A DNA stretch of 64,000 bases from Rhodobacterales bacterium HKCCSP123 (GCA_015689745.1 WVSO01000001.1:50001-114000), one strand, 5' to 3'. Positions 1 to 12,529 are shown, numbered from the stretch's first letter. A program made the numbers and translations. The notes: generated from the sequence alone by a model not told the origin.

Positions 1-392
1 ATCGTGACATAGGGCCGTTCCAGGATATCCGCCCAGATCGCCGAGAGGCGCTGCACGTCCAGCACCGCCCATACGAGGAAGTGCGCCAGCACGTGGAAGA
101 AGGCGAGCACACCGATCGCCCGTCGGAACGGCATCATGTTCAGCCCCGCCCATTGCCGGAGCGGCGTCACGGCCAGACCCGCCACGATCAATTGCAGCGC
201 CAGCTCACCGTACCGATGTTCCAGCGCCTCGATCGGCTCCACGCCCAGACCGCCGGTCGCGCCCAGCCAGAACAGCCAGCCGCCCCACGCGGCCCCCGCT
301 ATATAGAGCGTCCATGCGGGCACCCGCCTGAGCCCCGCGTTCACGCGAGTCATCAGGGGCGGTCTTGCCGTGATGTCGGATGCGCCAGCCAT
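1..392 (-). CDS. msrQ: MsrQ, haem-binding membrane subunit of the MsrPQ methionine sulfoxide reductase (partial)
   Basis: Only the N-terminal 130 residues are present; the gene runs off the left edge. The start ATG lies 4 bases after the stop of msrP, so the two form an operon. The visible protein has hydrophobic segments rich in Trp, Leu and Gly and an H-x3-H pair (FFHVLAHF) typical of the ferric-reductase-like transmembrane domain that carries b-type haem. In the known system MsrQ passes electrons across the inner membrane to periplasmic MsrP, which repairs oxidised methionines in envelope proteins. The assignment rests on the sequence and on the msrP neighbour. Confidence 0.88.
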   Translation of the reverse strand, partial: MAGASDITARPPLMTRVNAGLRRVPAWTLYIAGAAWGGWLFWLGATGGLGVEPIEALEHRYGELALQLIVAGLAVTPLRQWAGLNMMPFRRAIGVLAFFHVLAHFLVWAVLDVQRLSAIWADILERPYVT

Positions 393-396
393 CGCC

Positions 397-1302
397 TCAG
401 AAGAACTCGGCCAGGTCCATGCCCTCGTAGAGCGACGCGACCTCGTCTTCGTAACCGTTGAACATCAGCGTATCGATCCGCCGCGCGAAGAGGCCGCCGC
501 CGATGCGCCGCTCGCTCGCCTGTGACCAGCGCGGATGATTCACGTTCGGGTTCACATTGGAATAGAACCCGTACTCGCGCGGCTGTGCGGCGTTCCAGCT
601 GGCATAGGGTTCTTCGTCGGTCAGCGTGATCCGCACGATCGACTTGATCGACTTGAAGCCGTACTTCCAGGGCACCACCAGCCGGATCGGCGCGCCGTTC
701 TGGTTCGGCATCGGCTCACCGTAGATGCCCGTCGCCATGATCGTCAGCGGATGCATCGCCTCGTCCAGGCGCAGACCCTCGCGATAGGGCCAGTCCAGGA
801 CGGGCACCCGCACGCCCGGCATTTCCTCGGGGCGCACCAGCGTCTCGAAGGCGACGTAGCGCGCGCCCTCCTGCACGCCGACGCGCGCCAGCAGATCGGC
901 GAGCTCGAACCCGTTCCACGGAATGACCATCGACCAGGCCTCGACACAACGGAAGCGGTAGATGCGCTCCTCGATGGTCATGCCCGCGACAATCTCCTCG
1001 AACGAGTAGGTGCCGGGGTTGTCGACCATCCCGTCGACCACGATCGACCAGGGCTGCGTCGTCATCATGTGGGCGTTGCGCGCCGGGTCGTCCTTGCCGG
1101 TCCCGAATTCGTAGAAGTTGTTGTACGTCGTGATCTCTTCGAAGGTGTTCGGCTCCAGGTCGCCTTGCGCCCTCGCACCCCCGCCGATCAGACCCGCGCC
1201 CAGCATCGCGCCCGCACCGGCCATGATCTGACGGCGGTTGAGGTAGAGCTCCTTCGGAGTGACATCATCCCATGTCAGGTCGGACGTGTATCGGCGGGCC
1301 AT
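397..1302 (-). CDS. msrP: MsrP, periplasmic protein-methionine-sulfoxide reductase catalytic subunit (molybdopterin)
   Basis: 301 residues. The N-terminus carries a twin-arginine signal ([13 protein letters not shown], then a cut near ARAQ), as expected for a cofactor-loaded periplasmic enzyme. The body is a sulfite-oxidase-type molybdopterin fold; Cys119 in YRFRCVEAW is the expected molybdenum ligand. An open frame extends upstream to 1608, but I place the start at the ATG preceded by GGAG seven bases upstream, which gives the family's usual length and puts the Tat motif near the N-terminus. It is followed at once by msrQ. Role: reduction of oxidised methionines in periplasmic proteins. Confidence 0.93.
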   Translation of the reverse strand: MARRYTSDLTWDDVTPKELYLNRRQIMAGAGAMLGAGLIGGGARAQGDLEPNTFEEITTYNNFYEFGTGKDDPARNAHMMTTQPWSIVVDGMVDNPGTYSFEEIVAGMTIEERIYRFRCVEAWSMVIPWNGFELADLLARVGVQEGARYVAFETLVRPEEMPGVRVPVLDWPYREGLRLDEAMHPLTIMATGIYGEPMPNQNGAPIRLVVPWKYGFKSIKSIVRITLTDEEPYASWNAAQPREYGFYSNVNPNVNHPRWSQASERRIGGGLFARRIDTLMFNGYEDEVASLYEGMDLAEFF

Positions 1303-1387
1303 GCGTGTCTCCTTTGTCGGGTTATCGGGACCTTGCCCCGAATATGGGCCGTGACCCAAGCGGTGACATGCAATCTCACGAAACTGT

Positions 1388-2869
1388 TCAGGCTCCGTGT
1401 GCAGGCACCGCCGGGTAAAGCCGGTCCATCGGGATCGAGCTGCCGTCCGGCTGCACGATCCGGACATGCCGCCGACGCAGAAGGCGCGGCTCGCTGACGC
1501 CGACGGAATAGGCGATCGTCTCCACGTCCTTGACGATCCCCTTGGCATAATGCGCGACGCGCTTGTCCTTGTCCTCGACCACCAGCCCCTCCTGGAAGCG
1601 GGGATCATGCGTCGTGATGCCGGTGGGGCAGGTGTTCCTGTGGCACTTCAGGGCCTGGATGCATCCCAGCGAGAACATAAAGCCGCGCGCCGATGTCACG
1701 AAGTCCGCGCCCGCCGCCAGCGCCCAGGCCACGTCGCCCGGGTTCACCAGCTTGCCGCTCGCGATCAGGCGGATGCGCTCCTTCAATCCCATCCTGTTGC
1801 GCAGGTCGGTCAGGCGCGGCAGCGCCTCGCGGATCGACATGCCGACGAGGTCCATCAAGGGCATGGGCGACGCACCCGTCCCGCCCTCGCCCCCGTCGAG
1901 CGTGATGAAGTCCGGCGCACTCTCCTGCCCCCGGCGATTGATCTCCTCGAAGAGCGCCTCGAAGGCATGCAGATACCCCATCACCGTCTTGATGCCCACG
2001 GGCTTGCCCGTCACCTCCCTCACATGCGCGACGAGGTCGAGCAGCTCGGTCACGTTGCCTGCCTCGCGGTGGCGGTTCGGGCTGATCGAATCCGCACCCT
2101 TGGAAATGCCCCTGATCTCGGCGATCTCCTCGGTGACCTTGGCGCCCGGCAGGATGCCGCCCTTGCCGGGCTTGGCGCCCTGCGACAGCTTCAGCTCGAA
2201 CATCTTCACTTCCGGCCGCTCGGCCACTGCCCGCAGCCGCGCGTCATCGAGGTTGCCTTGCGCGTCCCGCACGCCGTATTTCGCCGTTCCGATCTGAAAG
2301 ACGATGTCGCACCCCCCTTCCAGGTGATAGGGCGACAGCCCCCCTTCGCCGGTGTTCATCCACATCCCGGCCATCCGCGCACCGCGGCTCAGCGCCCGGA
2401 CCGCAGGGGCCGAGATCGCGCCATAACTCATGCCGGAGATGTTGAAGAACGACTTCGCCTCGTAGGGGATCGGCGCATGGGGCCCGATCACCATCGGCTC
2501 CGAGGTGGTGAACTGGTCGTCGAGCGGCGGGAAAGGGTCGGGCGTAAAGATCGGAGTGCCCACGACCGAGATGTTGCGCGTCGATCCGAAGGGCCGCGTG
2601 TTCGACCCGCCCTCGGACGCATCCCGCACCCAGTCGCGCTGTGCCCGGTTGAAAGGCAGTTCCTCGCGGTCCATCGCGAAGAAGTATTGCCGGAAGAATT
2701 CGCCCAGCGTGCTGAACAGGCCGCGGAACCGGCCGATCACCGGGTAGTTGCGGCGGATGGCGTCGCTGGTCTGCGTCCGGTCCAGAACGAAGATCACCAC
2801 CGCTGCAAGACAGACCAGCCCGATCACCAGCCAGAAGGCCAGCGCCATCGCTTCCAGATACCACGTCAT
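1388..2869 (-). CDS. FMN-binding glutamate synthase family protein (GltB-central-domain-like)
   Basis: 493 residues. The start chosen ([10 protein letters not shown]) has an AAAGGA site 8 bases upstream; an 18-residue longer frame exists. An N-terminal transmembrane segment (roughly residues 5-27) is followed by a Glu_synthase TIM barrel. Motifs include GEGGLSPYH, the FMN-binding stretch [13 protein letters not shown], and a late Cys cluster ([16 protein letters not shown]) resembling the 3Fe-4S binding segment of glutamate synthases. These stand-alone membrane-anchored proteins lack the amidotransferase domain, so true glutamate synthase activity is not certain. The gene lies 85 bases upstream of msrP on the same strand. 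Confidence 0.85.
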   Translation of the reverse strand: MTWYLEAMALAFWLVIGLVCLAAVVIFVLDRTQTSDAIRRNYPVIGRFRGLFSTLGEFFRQYFFAMDREELPFNRAQRDWVRDASEGGSNTRPFGSTRNISVVGTPIFTPDPFPPLDDQFTTSEPMVIGPHAPIPYEAKSFFNISGMSYGAISAPAVRALSRGARMAGMWMNTGEGGLSPYHLEGGCDIVFQIGTAKYGVRDAQGNLDDARLRAVAERPEVKMFELKLSQGAKPGKGGILPGAKVTEEIAEIRGISKGADSISPNRHREAGNVTELLDLVAHVREVTGKPVGIKTVMGYLHAFEALFEEINRRGQESAPDFITLDGGEGGTGASPMPLMDLVGMSIREALPRLTDLRNRMGLKERIRLIASGKLVNPGDVAWALAAGADFVTSARGFMFSLGCIQALKCHRNTCPTGITTHDPRFQEGLVVEDKDKRVAHYAKGIVKDVETIAYSVGVSEPRLLRRRHVRIVQPDGSSIPMDRLYPAVPAHGA

Positions 2870-3026
2870 CCCGACAGTCCTTTCGCTGCAACGCCCTGAA
2901 ACAAGAGCTGCCGTTCCACTCACGGCCCCTCAAATCATCTCACACGCATTTTATTGGAAAAGCACGATTTGCGCGGCTTAGACGCGCGCGCCCGACCGTC
3001 AAGCCCTCCGGCGGAAAATCGCTTCG

Positions 3027-3054
3027 CTTGAAACGTTTGGCACCTCCTCCACAT
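3027..3054 (+). promoter_or_regulatory. Candidate RpoH-type promoter of the first fasciclin gene
   Basis: CTTGAAA at 3027-3033, a 15-base spacer, then CCACAT at 3049-3054. This resembles heat-shock sigma (RpoH) promoters with a CTTG -35 box. It lies about 58 bases before the start codon. The clpB upstream region has the same arrangement with the same spacing. It is a pattern match only. Confidence 0.4.
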
Positions 3055-3111
3055 CGCGGCTCGACGAGGGCGAAAGACCCTCGCGTCCACACTCACGAAG
3101 GAGAGTACGAC

Positions 3112-3591
3112 ATGCGCAAGATGATCCTTGCACTGACTGCTACGACCGCCATGACCGGCACGGCATTCGCCGGCGGCCACGGCATGAACATCGTGGAAAC
3201 CGCTGTCGAAGCCGGCAGCTTCACCACGCTCGTCGCCGCCGTCGAAGCGGCCGGCCTGGTCGAGACGCTCTCGGGCGAAGGCCCGTTCACCGTGTTCGCG
3301 CCCACCGACGAAGCCTTCGCCGCACTGCCCGAGGGCACCGTCGAGTCGCTTCTGCTGGAAGAGAACCGTGACCAGCTGATCGCGATCCTCACCTACCACG
3401 TCGTCCCCGGCGCGGTGATGTCGACCGACCTCAGCGACGGCATGATGGCCGCCACCGTTCAGGGCGGCGAGATCACCATCGACCTCGACAATGGTGTCAT
3501 GGTGAACGACGCGAGCGTCGTCACCGCCGATATCGAGGCATCGAACGGTGTCATCCACGTCATCGACAGCGTGATCATGCCGCCGATGTAA
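3112..3591 (+). CDS. Exported fasciclin (FAS1) domain protein, Sec signal
   Basis: 159 residues. A Sec signal peptide ([20 protein letters not shown], cut before GGHG) is followed by one FAS1 domain with the hallmark [15 protein letters not shown] and a late [22 protein letters not shown] segment. The start is the ATG 5 bases after a GGAG(AG) ribosome site; a TTG further upstream lies inside the proposed promoter. Single-FAS1 proteins are periplasmic or surface adhesion-like proteins; in R. sphaeroides a relative belongs to the singlet-oxygen response. A second fasciclin gene follows, separated by a strong terminator hairpin. Confidence 0.92.
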   Translation: MRKMILALTATTAMTGTAFAGGHGMNIVETAVEAGSFTTLVAAVEAAGLVETLSGEGPFTVFAPTDEAFAALPEGTVESLLLEENRDQLIAILTYHVVPGAVMSTDLSDGMMAATVQGGEITIDLDNGVMVNDASVVTADIEASNGVIHVIDSVIMPPM

Positions 3592-3603
3592 GGCGCACTC
3601 AGG

Positions 3604-3632
3604 CGCAGGCCCGGGCCCGTCCCGGGCCTGCG
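3604..3632 (+). terminator. Rho-independent-like terminator after the first fasciclin gene
   Basis: Perfect 12-bp stem (CGCAGGCCCGGG pairs with CCCGGGCCTGCG) around a 5-base loop, 12 bases after the stop codon, followed by TCGTTTC. The T-tract is short, so termination may be partial and the next gene may receive read-through. Confidence 0.7.
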
Positions 3633-3689
3633 TCGTTTCAGAGGATCGAGAAAGACAGGGTTTCCCTGTCGTGAACTGGGAGATCTGCC

Positions 3690-4199
3690 ATGGACCGCCG
3701 CAAATTCCTGACCACCTCGGCCTTCGGCCTTGCTGCAGCTGCCGCAACCGGCCTGATGTCGGCGGCGCCCGCCCGCGCCGTCACCGGCTCCGGCACGATC
3801 GTGGATCTGGCCGCTGCAACGCCGCAGCTTTCGACGCTGGTGGCCGCCGTTCAGGCCGCGGGCCTCGTCGATGCGCTGTCCGCGCCGGGCAGCCTGACGG
3901 TCTTCGCGCCCACCAACGCAGCCTTCGCCGCCCTTCCCCATGGCGTGCTCGACGGGCTACTGGCCGACACCGACGCCCTGACCGAGGTCCTGACGTACCA
4001 TGTCTCCGGCAGCTACTACCCGTCCTCCGCCCTCCTCGGTCAGCGCGGCCGCGTGCCGACGTTGCAGGGCGGCTTCATCCGCGTGAACGCCAACGGACCC
4101 GGCGTTCACCTGAACGGCAACACCCGCGTGACCTCGCCCGACGTCTTCGCCTCGAACGGCGTCGTCCACATCATCGATCGCGTGCTCCTGCCGCACTGA
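3690..4199 (+). CDS. Exported fasciclin (FAS1) domain protein, Tat signal
   Basis: 169 residues. Starts with a twin-arginine signal (MDRRKFLTTSAFGLAAAAATG), unlike its upstream neighbour, which uses a Sec signal. One FAS1 domain follows with SLTVFAPTNAAFAALPHGV and the terminal FASNGVVHIIDRVLLP. The two neighbours are clearly paralogous in the domain but not in the leader. A ribosome site (GGGAGATCTGCC) precedes the ATG. The protein is expected in the periplasm; ligand and role are unknown. Confidence 0.9.
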   Translation: MDRRKFLTTSAFGLAAAAATGLMSAAPARAVTGSGTIVDLAAATPQLSTLVAAVQAAGLVDALSAPGSLTVFAPTNAAFAALPHGVLDGLLADTDALTEVLTYHVSGSYYPSSALLGQRGRVPTLQGGFIRVNANGPGVHLNGNTRVTSPDVFASNGVVHIIDRVLLPH

Positions 4200-4220
4200 G
4201 CGCTCATTCGAACCGGACGG

Positions 4221-4252
4221 AAGGCCCTGCGATACCCTCGCGGGGCCTTTTT
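4221..4252 (+). terminator. Terminator between the fasciclin gene and the convergent MAPEG gene
   Basis: Stem AAGGCCCTGCG / CGCGGGGCCTT (11 pairs with one G-T), 7-base loop, ending in five Ts on the plus strand. It sits between two convergent genes (stops at 4199 and 4258) and could serve both, but the T-run favours the plus strand. Confidence 0.8.
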
Positions 4253-4257
4253 CATGG

Positions 4258-4725
4258 TCAGCCAATCAGGAGCGCCACAAGACTCCAGACCGCCATGGCG
4301 ATGACCAGAAGCGACCCGGCCGTGTAGAAACTCGCCCGTACTTCGTGGCTTTGCCCCGTCGCGTAGGCCCAGGCATGCCCCGCCCTGGCAAGGACGAACC
4401 CCCAGTATCCGATCACAGCGGCCCAGAGCGGCGGCGAGACCGCGACGAAGATCAGCCCGGCCAGCCAGAACCCCGGAATGTTCTCGAGGTCGTTGCGATG
4501 CATGCGCCGCGACCGCTCCACCCTCGGGTTCGGCTCCAGCTGACGGGGGTCGGGCGACTGGTTCAACGGCCCCGCCCTCAGGTCCTCGGGGCTGGCAAAA
4601 CCGCTGCGTTCCGCCATCATCACCCGAACGGTGACCCAGCCCTGCCCCATCACCTTCAGCACGGTGAGCATCGCCGTCACGGCGAAATGCCAGAAGACCG
4701 GGTTGTCTAGATCGTAAAGACCCAT
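4258..4725 (-). CDS. MAPEG family membrane protein
   Basis: 155 residues with four predicted membrane segments. The motif RMHRNDLENIPGFW (R-x-x-R/H-N-x-x-E-N-x-P) is the signature of the MAPEG family (membrane-associated proteins in eicosanoid and glutathione metabolism). Bacterial members are poorly characterised; some are glutathione transferases or peroxidases. The start is placed at MGLYDLDNP because the longer frame begins with a non-hydrophobic extension that overlaps the clpB terminator. Confidence 0.8.
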   Translation of the reverse strand: MGLYDLDNPVFWHFAVTAMLTVLKVMGQGWVTVRVMMAERSGFASPEDLRAGPLNQSPDPRQLEPNPRVERSRRMHRNDLENIPGFWLAGLIFVAVSPPLWAAVIGYWGFVLARAGHAWAYATGQSHEVRASFYTAGSLLVIAMAVWSLVALLIG

Positions 4726-4784
4726 CCGAAGCCCTTTCGCTCTTTCGGCCACGCCGGACGCTACCATCCCGCCCCCCGAACGAG

Positions 4785-4816
4785 AAAGCCCCGGTGCGGT
4801 CGGCTCCGGGGCTTTT
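4785..4816 (-). terminator. clpB terminator hairpin
   Basis: AAAGCCCCGG (4785-4794) pairs perfectly with CCGGGGCTTT (4806-4815) around an 11-base loop, 26 bases past the clpB stop. Read on the minus strand it ends in GGGGCTTTCT. Confidence 0.7.
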
Positions 4817-4841
4817 CGGTTGTCGTCACGGCAGGGCGCAG

Positions 4842-7457
<2,616 letters not shown>

Positions 7458-7535
7458 GGTCTGTCTCCTTTTCAAAGCACCCGGTCTGCCACCACCCGGC
7501 CAAGCGGCATGGCGGCGATTGGGCCTTGGCCTGTC

Positions 7536-7564
7536 ATGTGGGAAGCGGGGGCGCGACCTGCAAG
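7536..7564 (-). promoter_or_regulatory. Candidate RpoH (heat-shock) promoter of clpB
   Basis: Read on the minus strand: CTTGCAG (7558-7564), a 15-base spacer, then CCCACAT (7536-7542). This fits the CTTG...C-rich AT pattern of RpoH promoters and would leave a leader of about 70 bases before clpB. Known biology (clpB is a heat-shock gene) supports it, but it is only a pattern match. Confidence 0.45.
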
Positions 7565-7680
7565 TCGGCGCACAAGGCGCGACCCCGATTTCCGAAGGAC
7601 ACAGGTCCAGTCGCCGATGGACAGGCCCTGCCTTCACGCCTAGGAACTTGCCCAGTCCCCGACCCGAAAGGCCAGCGCCC

Positions 7681-8388
7681 ATGACCCTCCCAGCCGATGA
7701 CCGCCTGATCGTCGCCCTCGATGTGCCGAACGCCCTCGAGGGGCTGCACATGGCCGAGCGGATCGGCGACGCCGTCGGTTTCTACAAGATCGGCCTCGGC
7801 ATGCTGACCGGCGGCGGCCTCGCGCTGGCCAACGAGCTCAAGCAGGAGCACGGCAAGCGCATCTTCCTCGACATGAAGTTCTTCGACATCGGGGCGACGG
7901 TGGAAAAGGCCGTGCGCGGCATCGCCGCCTATGACCTCGATTTCCTGACCGTCCACGGCGACCCGCAGGTGGTGCGCGCCGCCAAGGAGGGGGCCGCGGG
8001 CAAGCCGCTCAAGATCCTCGCCGTCACGATCCTGACCTCCAACGACCGCGCCGACCTCGACGCCAACCTGATCGTTCCGGGCGACATGGCCGAGATCGTC
8101 GCCGCCCGCGCCGCCCGCGCCTTCGAAGCGGGGGCCGATGGCGTCATCGCCTCTCCGCACGAGGCCGCGATGATCCGGGCGCTTCCGCAATCGGCGGGCC
8201 GGTTGATCGTCACCCCCGGCGTCCGCCCCGCGGGCAGCGCCACGGGCGACCAGAAGCGCATCGCCACCCCCGCCGCCGCCATCGCGGCCGGGGCCGATCA
8301 CATCGTCGTCGGCCGCCCCGTCTGGCAGGCCCCCGACCCCCGCGCCGCGGCGCAGGCGATCACGGCCGAGCTTTCCGCGGCAGGCTGA
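7681..8388 (+). CDS. pyrF: PyrF, orotidine 5'-phosphate decarboxylase
   Basis: 235 residues, a complete TIM-barrel decarboxylase that makes UMP in pyrimidine synthesis. Visible motifs: LIVALDVPN near the start, the catalytic LDMKFFDIGATVEKA with its Asp/Lys set, and the phosphate-binding VTPGVRPAG and DHIVVGRPVW. The start ATG follows GAAAGGCCAGCGCCC. An open frame extends upstream, but this start gives the family length. The gene is divergent from clpB and convergent with the nfeD-like gene, only 9 bases apart. Confidence 0.96.
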   Translation: MTLPADDRLIVALDVPNALEGLHMAERIGDAVGFYKIGLGMLTGGGLALANELKQEHGKRIFLDMKFFDIGATVEKAVRGIAAYDLDFLTVHGDPQVVRAAKEGAAGKPLKILAVTILTSNDRADLDANLIVPGDMAEIVAARAARAFEAGADGVIASPHEAAMIRALPQSAGRLIVTPGVRPAGSATGDQKRIATPAAAIAAGADHIVVGRPVWQAPDPRAAAQAITAELSAAG

Positions 8389-8403
8389 GGGTTCGGCTCA
8401 GCC
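8383..8403. terminator. Small hairpin spanning two convergent stop codons
   Basis: GGCTGAG (8383-8389) and CTCAGCC (8397-8403) form a 7-bp stem around a 7-base loop. It contains the stop codon of pyrF and that of the convergent NfeD gene. No T-tract follows in either direction, so a terminator role is a guess. Confidence 0.3.
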
Positions 8404-8682
8404 GTCATTGATATCCCGGTCGAAGGTCTTGACCTGCCCGCGGTAGACACCGGCCCAGCGGCGCAGCGCGAGCCACGAGACAAGCGACACCACTGCGAAG
8501 ACCAGCAGCAGAACGGGCAGCGACCCGCCCAGCCACAGGGCCAGCGGCCCGCCAATCAGCAGGAGCAGCGCAACGACGCCCGCGCCCACGGCAAAGCCCA
8601 GAAGCACGAAGCCGGGGATCAGCACCTCGCCGATCGCCAAGACGACGCCAGCGACACCCCAGACCCACCAGTCGGCCCACAT
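8398..8682 (-). CDS. NfeD family membrane protein
   Basis: 94 residues with two to three hydrophobic helices and a short polar tail. The first codons (MWADWWVWGVAGVVLAIGE) match the start of short NfeD-like proteins. Its ATG overlaps the stop of the upstream SPFH gene (TGATG), which indicates translational coupling. Short NfeD proteins usually pair with an SPFH/stomatin partner and help shape or maintain membrane protein complexes. The exact role here is not known. Confidence 0.85.
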   Translation of the reverse strand: MWADWWVWGVAGVVLAIGEVLIPGFVLLGFAVGAGVVALLLLIGGPLALWLGGSLPVLLLVFAVVSLVSWLALRRWAGVYRGQVKTFDRDINDG

Positions 8683-9602
8683 CAACCCCGCCCCTTCAGC
8701 ATCTGGAACGCCTTGCCGAAGGCATCGACCGCGTCGGCGGGCACGATGATCGTCTGGTTGCCCTGCCCGTTGGCGACCGACCCGATCGCCTCGACCTGCT
8801 TCAGAGCGATGTTGTACTGCACCGCCTCGAGCCCGCCCTTTGCAATCGCCTCGGCCACCACGCCCGTGGCATAGGCCTCGGCATCGGCCTCGACCCGCCG
8901 CGCCTCGGCGGCCTGCCGGGCGGCGTAAAGCTCGGCGTCGGCGTTCAGCTCGACCGCCCGCTTCTGCCCCTCGGCCCGCGTCACCGCCGCGCGCCGCTCA
9001 CGCTCGGCGTTCAATTGCTGCAACATCGCGTCCCGCGTCGCCTGGTCGAGGTTCACGTCCAGGATCTCCGCCCGCGTCACCTCGATCCCCCAGTTGTCGA
9101 CGGCATCCTCGACGCTGGCCTTGATCGTCGCGATCAGCGTGGCGCGGTTCGATTGCACCTCGTCCAGCTCCATCTTGCCGATCTCGGCCCGCACGATCCC
9201 GGCCACGGTCGTGGCGATGGCCGCGTCCACGTCCCGGATGCGGTAGACGGTCTTTTCCGGCTCGAGGATGCGGTAGAAGACGCTCGTCTCCACCTGCACC
9301 AGCACGTTGTCGGCGGTGATCGCGTCCTGGCTCGCCGTCGGCAACTGCCGCTCGAGGATGGAAACCTTGTGCGCCACCCGGTCAAGGAAGGGCACGATGA
9401 AGTTGATCCCCGGCCCCAGCACGGCCTTCAGCCGCCCGAAGCGTTCAACCACGTGCTGTTCGGATTGCGGCACGATGCGGATCGCAAGGAAGATGCACAG
9501 GATGATGAACAGGGCGAGCAGCAGGATCACGAGATTCCCGCCAAGCAATTCGGCAAGCAATTGGTCCATATCGAAACTCGTTTGTTGGTTCTCGGGCTTC
9601 AT
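8682..9602 (-). CDS. SPFH/band 7 (stomatin-like) membrane protein, QmcA type
   Basis: 306 residues: one N-terminal transmembrane helix (about residues 20-43), an SPFH domain beginning VPQSEQHVVERFGR, and a helical coiled-coil region rich in Ala, Glu and Arg (about 180-250). The family forms large oligomers on the membrane and often regulates proteases such as FtsH. The neighbouring NfeD gene is its usual partner. The start is uncertain: Met1 has no strong ribosome site, and Met12 (9569) is an alternative. Confidence 0.88.
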   Translation of the reverse strand: MKPENQQTSFDMDQLLAELLGGNLVILLLALFIILCIFLAIRIVPQSEQHVVERFGRLKAVLGPGINFIVPFLDRVAHKVSILERQLPTASQDAITADNVLVQVETSVFYRILEPEKTVYRIRDVDAAIATTVAGIVRAEIGKMELDEVQSNRATLIATIKASVEDAVDNWGIEVTRAEILDVNLDQATRDAMLQQLNAERERRAAVTRAEGQKRAVELNADAELYAARQAAEARRVEADAEAYATGVVAEAIAKGGLEAVQYNIALKQVEAIGSVANGQGNQTIIVPADAVDAFGKAFQMLKGRG

Positions 9603-9689
9603 GCCCGAACATATGCGGGGGCCGCACGCCCGAAAGCTAGGCGAAAATCGACTGCACGCATGGGGGAATTCCCGACCGCGTCTCCCCCG

Positions 9690-9995
9690 TCACGCAAGGA
9701 TCAGGCGCTGCGGACCCGGCCCGGGCGCCGATGCAAGCTCGCCCGCGACCTCCATCTCCCGCATCACGGTCGTGCAATGCCACCCGAGCGACCCGAGCCG
9801 CGAAAGGTCGGACCGGCTCAACCGCGCCCTGACCTCGCCGGGCAGCTGCGGCAGCGGCAACCCCTCCGGCCCCGCGGCCGTGACCGCATGAAGGATCGCC
9901 TTGCGGACAAGGTGGTACTTCCAGGCCGCAACCGGGGTCGGAGGCTCGGCTCCCCCGACGGAGGCGCGGCAGGCGATGTGGTCTTCGTCGGTCAT
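9690..9995 (-). CDS. Small conserved protein, winged-helix-like fold
   Basis: 101 residues. I cannot name the family with certainty. The centre (WKYHLVRKAILHAV... LPQLPGEVRARL... LGSLGWHCTTVMREMEVAGEL) has the helix spacing of a winged-helix domain, as in many small DNA-binding or protein-contact proteins. No signal peptide or membrane segment is visible. The high GC3 pattern matches real neighbours. It stands alone between the SPFH gene and dinB. Confidence 0.6.
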   Translation of the reverse strand: MTDEDHIACRASVGGAEPPTPVAAWKYHLVRKAILHAVTAAGPEGLPLPQLPGEVRARLSRSDLSRLGSLGWHCTTVMREMEVAGELASAPGPGPQRLILA

Positions 9996-10095
9996 GTCGG
10001 GCGCGCTCCGGGGCTCCTCGCCCGATCCTAGCCGAAATGCTGCGGCCGCGAAACGCTCCCTTACGCGGGCGTGCGGTTCGGCTTATCTTCGCGCC

Positions 10096-11349
<1,254 letters not shown>

Positions 11350-11386
11350 CAAAAAGGGATTGCGCCGGCTGCGCCGTCGCCCGTGG

Positions 11387-11405
11387 CGGAAAACAGGGTT
11401 TTCCG
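11387..11405 (+). terminator. Hairpin downstream of dinB
   Basis: CGGAAAAC agg GTTTTCCG: a perfect 8-bp stem with a 3-base loop, 38 bases past the dinB stop. The A/T-rich upper stem resembles the tandem palindromes at 28567-28609. Termination is likely but not certain. Confidence 0.5.
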
Positions 11406-11484
11406 AACTCCTTGGCGGGCGCTTGTGCAAGGGTCCGAGGGCATCTCTCGTGTGACGGTCTCGCCAGGTTCGATGCCTCCGGCG

Positions 11485-11550
11485 GCCATATTTCCGGGAT
11501 AGAGATGCAGGACGCGCGCCCCTGCCGCATCTTCATCCCTCAAATATGGC
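11485..11550. repeat. Long imperfect inverted repeat
   Basis: Left arm 11485-11508 pairs with right arm 11527-11550: GCCATATTT with AAATATGGC (9 bp), GGGAT with ATCCC (5 bp), AGATGC with GCATCT (6 bp), separated by two symmetric 2x2 mismatches. The loop is 18 bases. Each arm resembles the short intergenic motif found elsewhere in this window (18462, 31839). Confidence 0.75.
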
Positions 11551-11671
11551 GGGGGAGTCCCGAAGGGACGGGGGCGGAGCCCCCCACGCGCGAAGCGCAA
11601 ACAAAAGACTCACGGAGCGAAGCGACCTGAAAGAAACGCGGCCCAAGCCGCTCCTTCTGGTTAGGGGCGCA

Positions 11672-12529
11672 TCACTCGGCGGCGAGCGGAACCCGTCCGG
11701 GGCGCGAGGCGATCACCCGGTCGATCACCCCGGTGATGATCCGCTTGATCGTGTCGAAGTTGCCCGAGGGCCGAAGCATGCGCTCGTTCATGTAGAGCGC
11801 GCGATCGATCTCGATCTGGACCGCGTGGCGGCCGCGCGACGGCCGTCCGTAATGCTGTGTCACGAATGCGCCCGCGAAGGGTGCGTTGCGGATCACGTTC
11901 AACCCTTCCGACAGGAAGGCATCCTCGAGAGCATCGACAACCTCGGTCGCGGCCGAAGCGCCGAAGCGGTCGCCCAGCACGACCTCCGGTCGCCGCTGTC
12001 CGGACCTCGACACCCCGTCGAGCGCCTCGTGCGGCATCGAGTGGAAATCCAGCAGCACCGCCTCGCCATAGGCGTACTGCGCCTCGCCCATCAGCCCGTC
12101 GAGCGCGGCATGGTAGGGTCGCCAGACCTGTGCGATTCGCGACTCGGCCTCGGTGCGGCTGATCTTGCCGCGGTAGATCGCGCGGCCATTGGCCACGACA
12201 CGCGGGATCACCCCCAGCCCGGACGAGATGCGCGGTGTCTGCACGCCCCGCGCGATGCCCTCGACGACGCCTGGGTCCAGCTCCTCCGGGCTGCGGTTGA
12301 GGTCGAGCCAGGCGCGCGGATACTCCGCCGCGATCAACGGCGCGCCGAGGCCGGGCGCACCGGCGACCAGCATGTCCATGAACGCGTCTTCCGAGGACCG
12401 GATGCCGCGACCGTCCAGCACGGTCGCGGCCAGGAAATCCGGCGGATAGTAGCGCCCCGAATGCGGCGTCGCGACCACGACGGGGGTCAGCAGGTCGCGC
12501 GGTCGTTCGATGCGAAAGGCGGGGGGCAT
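11672..12529 (-). CDS. N-formylglutamate amidohydrolase family protein
   Basis: 285 residues. VVVATPHSGRYYP near the N-terminus and the later LLDFHSMPHE and QIEIDRALYMNE segments are typical of the N-formylglutamate amidohydrolase fold, which shares a metal-binding site with carboxypeptidase-like enzymes. Known members hydrolyse N-formyl-L-glutamate at the end of histidine breakdown, but no other hut genes are nearby, so the substrate is open. The start ATG is preceded by CGGAG with 6-base spacing; an upstream frame extension was rejected. Confidence 0.87.
   Translation of the reverse strand: MPPAFRIERPRDLLTPVVVATPHSGRYYPPDFLAATVLDGRGIRSSEDAFMDMLVAGAPGLGAPLIAAEYPRAWLDLNRSPEELDPGVVEGIARGVQTPRISSGLGVIPRVVANGRAIYRGKISRTEAESRIAQVWRPYHAALDGLMGEAQYAYGEAVLLDFHSMPHEALDGVSRSGQRRPEVVLGDRFGASAATEVVDALEDAFLSEGLNVIRNAPFAGAFVTQHYGRPSRGRHAVQIEIDRALYMNERMLRPSGNFDTIKRIITGVIDRVIASRPGRVPLAAE

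Larger units (their letters stand above)
11350..11671. other. 322-base intergenic region with stacked inverted repeats, no gene
   Basis: Contains a hairpin 38 bases after dinB (11387-11405), a long imperfect inverted repeat (11485-11550) and several short GC hairpins just after it (for example GTCCC gaa GGGAC and GGGGGC ggag CCCCC). I see no credible coding frame: the open frames here lack ribosome sites and have shadow-like composition. Confidence 0.7.

Noticed and set aside
3028..3111. Extended N-terminus of the first fasciclin protein from a TTG
   Set aside because: The TTG is part of the likely -35 box, and the extension would bury the signal peptide.
10076..10090. Possible LexA site before dinB (GTTC-N7-CTTC)
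   Set aside because: Only seven of eight conserved bases of the alphaproteobacterial GTTC-N7-GTTC pattern match and it sits within the ribosome-site region; too weak to list.
11560..11600. Cluster of short GC hairpins considered as a CRISPR or transposon end
   Set aside because: The hairpins differ in sequence, there are no regular spacers and no transposase or cas genes nearby.
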